Under the pieces are notes generated by a model, which ran no database searches, was not told the DNA's origin, and worked only from the letters and a program-made list of their open reading frames with translations. 64,000 bases of DNA, from assembly GCA_009991425.1 (NCBI GenBank), contig JAACWH010000046.1, positions 1 to 64,000 on the forward strand, given 5' to 3'. Made by a program: the position numbers and the translations under genes. Numbering within the stretch: position 1 is the stretch's first letter; the number at the start of each line of letters is the position of its first letter. Source of the stretch: Leptospira sp. Lineage in GTDB: Bacteria > Spirochaetota > Leptospiria > Leptospirales > Leptospiraceae. Shown one piece after another: positions 63,106-64,000 of the stretch.

Positions 63106-63664
63106 GTTCAATCTTCCATTTCTTTTGCCAGATTTCTAAAAACTTTAGAAGTTCTTCATTCGGCATATCGTTCTTATCGCTCATGAAACTATCAGGAAAA
63201 TCCTTTCCCCAATCCGATTGAACCCCAGCTATTGAATCCTCATCGATTTTGATTCTATAGATTTCAAATTCTTGGACTTCCGATTCTGCATTAGGAGCAT
63301 CTTTCACAAAGAGTGGCTTTACAAGACTGACTCTGAGACTTTTCAAGCCTCGTTTTTCACCGAATGCGTACGTTCTGTATGTTTTTCGAGCAAGGTCAAG
63401 AAGTATCATAGGAAGATAAGTCTTATTGTCTGAAAAAGTAAGAGCTGTAGAACCTCCGTATTCAATAAATAATTGACCAGATTCATTCCACTCTGTTGAT
63501 TTATAAGTTTGATCGAAGATAATCTGTGCTAATTGATCCATCTCAACAGCATCAGCTTTATCATTTTCTCCTACCCATTTCTCTAATTGAGTCTTAGGGC
63601 TTGGCTTGCACTGTGAAAATAGTATTAGAATAAAAATAATTCTAATTAAATTTTTAGAACTCAT
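63074..63664 (-). CDS. Putative lipoprotein of unknown function
   Basis: 196 residues from the ATG at 63664, preceded by AAAGGA seven bases upstream; the frame is open to 63694, but that adds a non-signal-like start. A lipoprotein signal ([15 protein letters not shown]) gives lipidation at about Cys19. The mature domain has no recognised family. Its 3' end overlaps aat on the other strand, and a DUF962-like gene lies just upstream on the same strand (the two frames overlap slightly only if the longer start is used). Confidence 0.7.
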   Translation of the reverse strand: MSSKNLIRIIFILILFSQCKPSPKTQLEKWVGENDKADAVEMDQLAQIIFDQTYKSTEWNESGQLFIEYGGSTALTFSDNKTYLPMILLDLARKTYRTYAFGEKRGLKSLRVSLVKPLFVKDAPNAESEVQEFEIYRIKIDEDSIAGVQSDWGKDFPDSFMSDKNDMPNEELLKFLEIWQKKWKIELNEFSRIEVH

Positions 63665-63668
63665 TTTT

Positions 63669-63995
63669 TCATCCTTTTGAAGGTAACTTGTCAATTTCTT
63701 TCTGGATTTGACCTGTTAATATATAAAAAAACATAATCCAATCAGAAACAAAGGACTTTAATGGGTATTTAAAGGTTGCTGGACGGTTTTTCTCAATAAA
63801 AAAGTGACCGATCCAGGCAAATGCATAGCCAGAGACTAAACCACCTAATAAATAATATAGGTTTTGTGAGTAAATTGCAAGGCCAATAAAAATTAAACCT
63901 AACGATGATCCTATGAAATGTAGGGTTCGATTACTTGCTTTACTATGTTCGGAGAGATAATAAGGCCAAAATTCCTTTAGAGTATTATATTCCAT
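63669..63995 (-). CDS. DUF962/Mpo1-like membrane protein
   Basis: 108 residues. The DUF962 family pattern is clear: FWPYYLSEHSKASNRTLHFIGSSLG at the N-terminus, with His11-type metal ligands in EHSKASNRTLHFIG, then a second motif GYAFAWIGHFFIEKNRPATF. The yeast relative Mpo1 is an Fe-dependent dioxygenase acting on 2-hydroxy fatty acids; the bacterial substrate is not known. Two or three membrane helices. The gene is complete, with its ATG at 63995-63993, five bases from the window end. Confidence 0.85.
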   Translation of the reverse strand: MEYNTLKEFWPYYLSEHSKASNRTLHFIGSSLGLIFIGLAIYSQNLYYLLGGLVSGYAFAWIGHFFIEKNRPATFKYPLKSFVSDWIMFFYILTGQIQKEIDKLPSKG

Positions 63996-64000
63996 AAAAT

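Noticed and set aside
1..64000. tRNA, rRNA, CRISPR, insertion sequence, prophage or origin features
   Set aside because: No T-loop or cloverleaf pattern, repeat-spacer array, transposase, integrase or DnaA-box cluster was seen by eye. A covariance-model RNA scan would be the decisive check.

Overview
The window reads as about 64 kb of chromosome from a spirochaete of the Leptospira group. This rests on low GC (roughly a third by eye), many PP2C/SpoIIE-type (RsbU-like) phosphatases joined to membrane and GAF sensor parts, two proteins that look like the Leptospira DUF1577/PilZ type, lipoproteins with loose lipoboxes (SQC, INC, SAC), and the miaA-hfq pair. The genus is an inference; the species cannot be named. 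Coding density is very high and no gene-free stretch exceeds 300 bases (the largest, at 35052-35305, is about 250). I saw no tRNA, rRNA, CRISPR array, insertion sequence or prophage gene.

Layout. 1-9.3 kb: a stand-alone PP2C phosphatase and an ethanolamine-permease-like transporter; a three-domain protein (acyltransferase-like, cyclic-nucleotide-binding and methyltransferase domains); a second, membrane PP2C; and an SbcCD-like pair (YhaN/YhaO type). 9.3-16.4 kb: pdxJ, a zinc-ribbon FYDLN protein, miaA, hfq, manC, a 29-residue bL38-like ribosomal protein, a membrane protein, CheW, a PhoU-family protein, a methyltransferase and a DUF2147 protein. 16.4-31.4 kb: a large 7TM-HAMP-PP2C-TPR protein, rlpA, two TPR proteins, two acyl-CoA dehydrogenases, a lipoprotein, a divergent NmrA-like/AraC pair, and a five-gene operon (UDG-family, DoxX-like, DUF2071, methyltransferase-like, membrane protein). 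31.4-43.6 kb: a DUF3999-like/DUF2339 pair, a Cys-rich secreted protein, pirin, a TetR regulator divergent from a giant RND-TolC fusion, a thioesterase, a hypothetical protein and folP. 43.6-48.7 kb: an OmpA/PD40 protein, a PilZ-GAF protein, hisS and a PAP2 phosphatase.

48.7-62.4 kb: fourteen genes on the minus strand with almost no gaps. In transcription order they are a PilZ-GAF protein, a membrane protein, an ECF sigma factor, two small membrane proteins, a PhoB/PhoR-like two-component system, argJ, a degenerate PP2C, an active PP2C, an M50-like peptidase, UDP-glucuronate decarboxylase, a lone transhydrogenase alpha subunit and a polysaccharide deacetylase. It looks like a signalling module read into an envelope-sugar module. 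The last 1.6 kb carries aat, a lipoprotein and a DUF962/Mpo1-like protein.

The points most worth following are: (1) two proteins whose PilZ c-di-GMP motifs (RxxxR and [D/N]xSxxG) are separated by an apparent GAF-like insert; (2) an overlapping pair of active and metal-site-less PP2C proteins; (3) an RND pump fused in frame to its TolC-like outer-membrane partner through a built-in signal sequence, with no adaptor gene nearby; (4) an acyltransferase-cNMP-methyltransferase fusion with an apparent internal ribosome start; (5) an ECF sigma gene whose conserved N-terminus extends upstream of any usual start codon.
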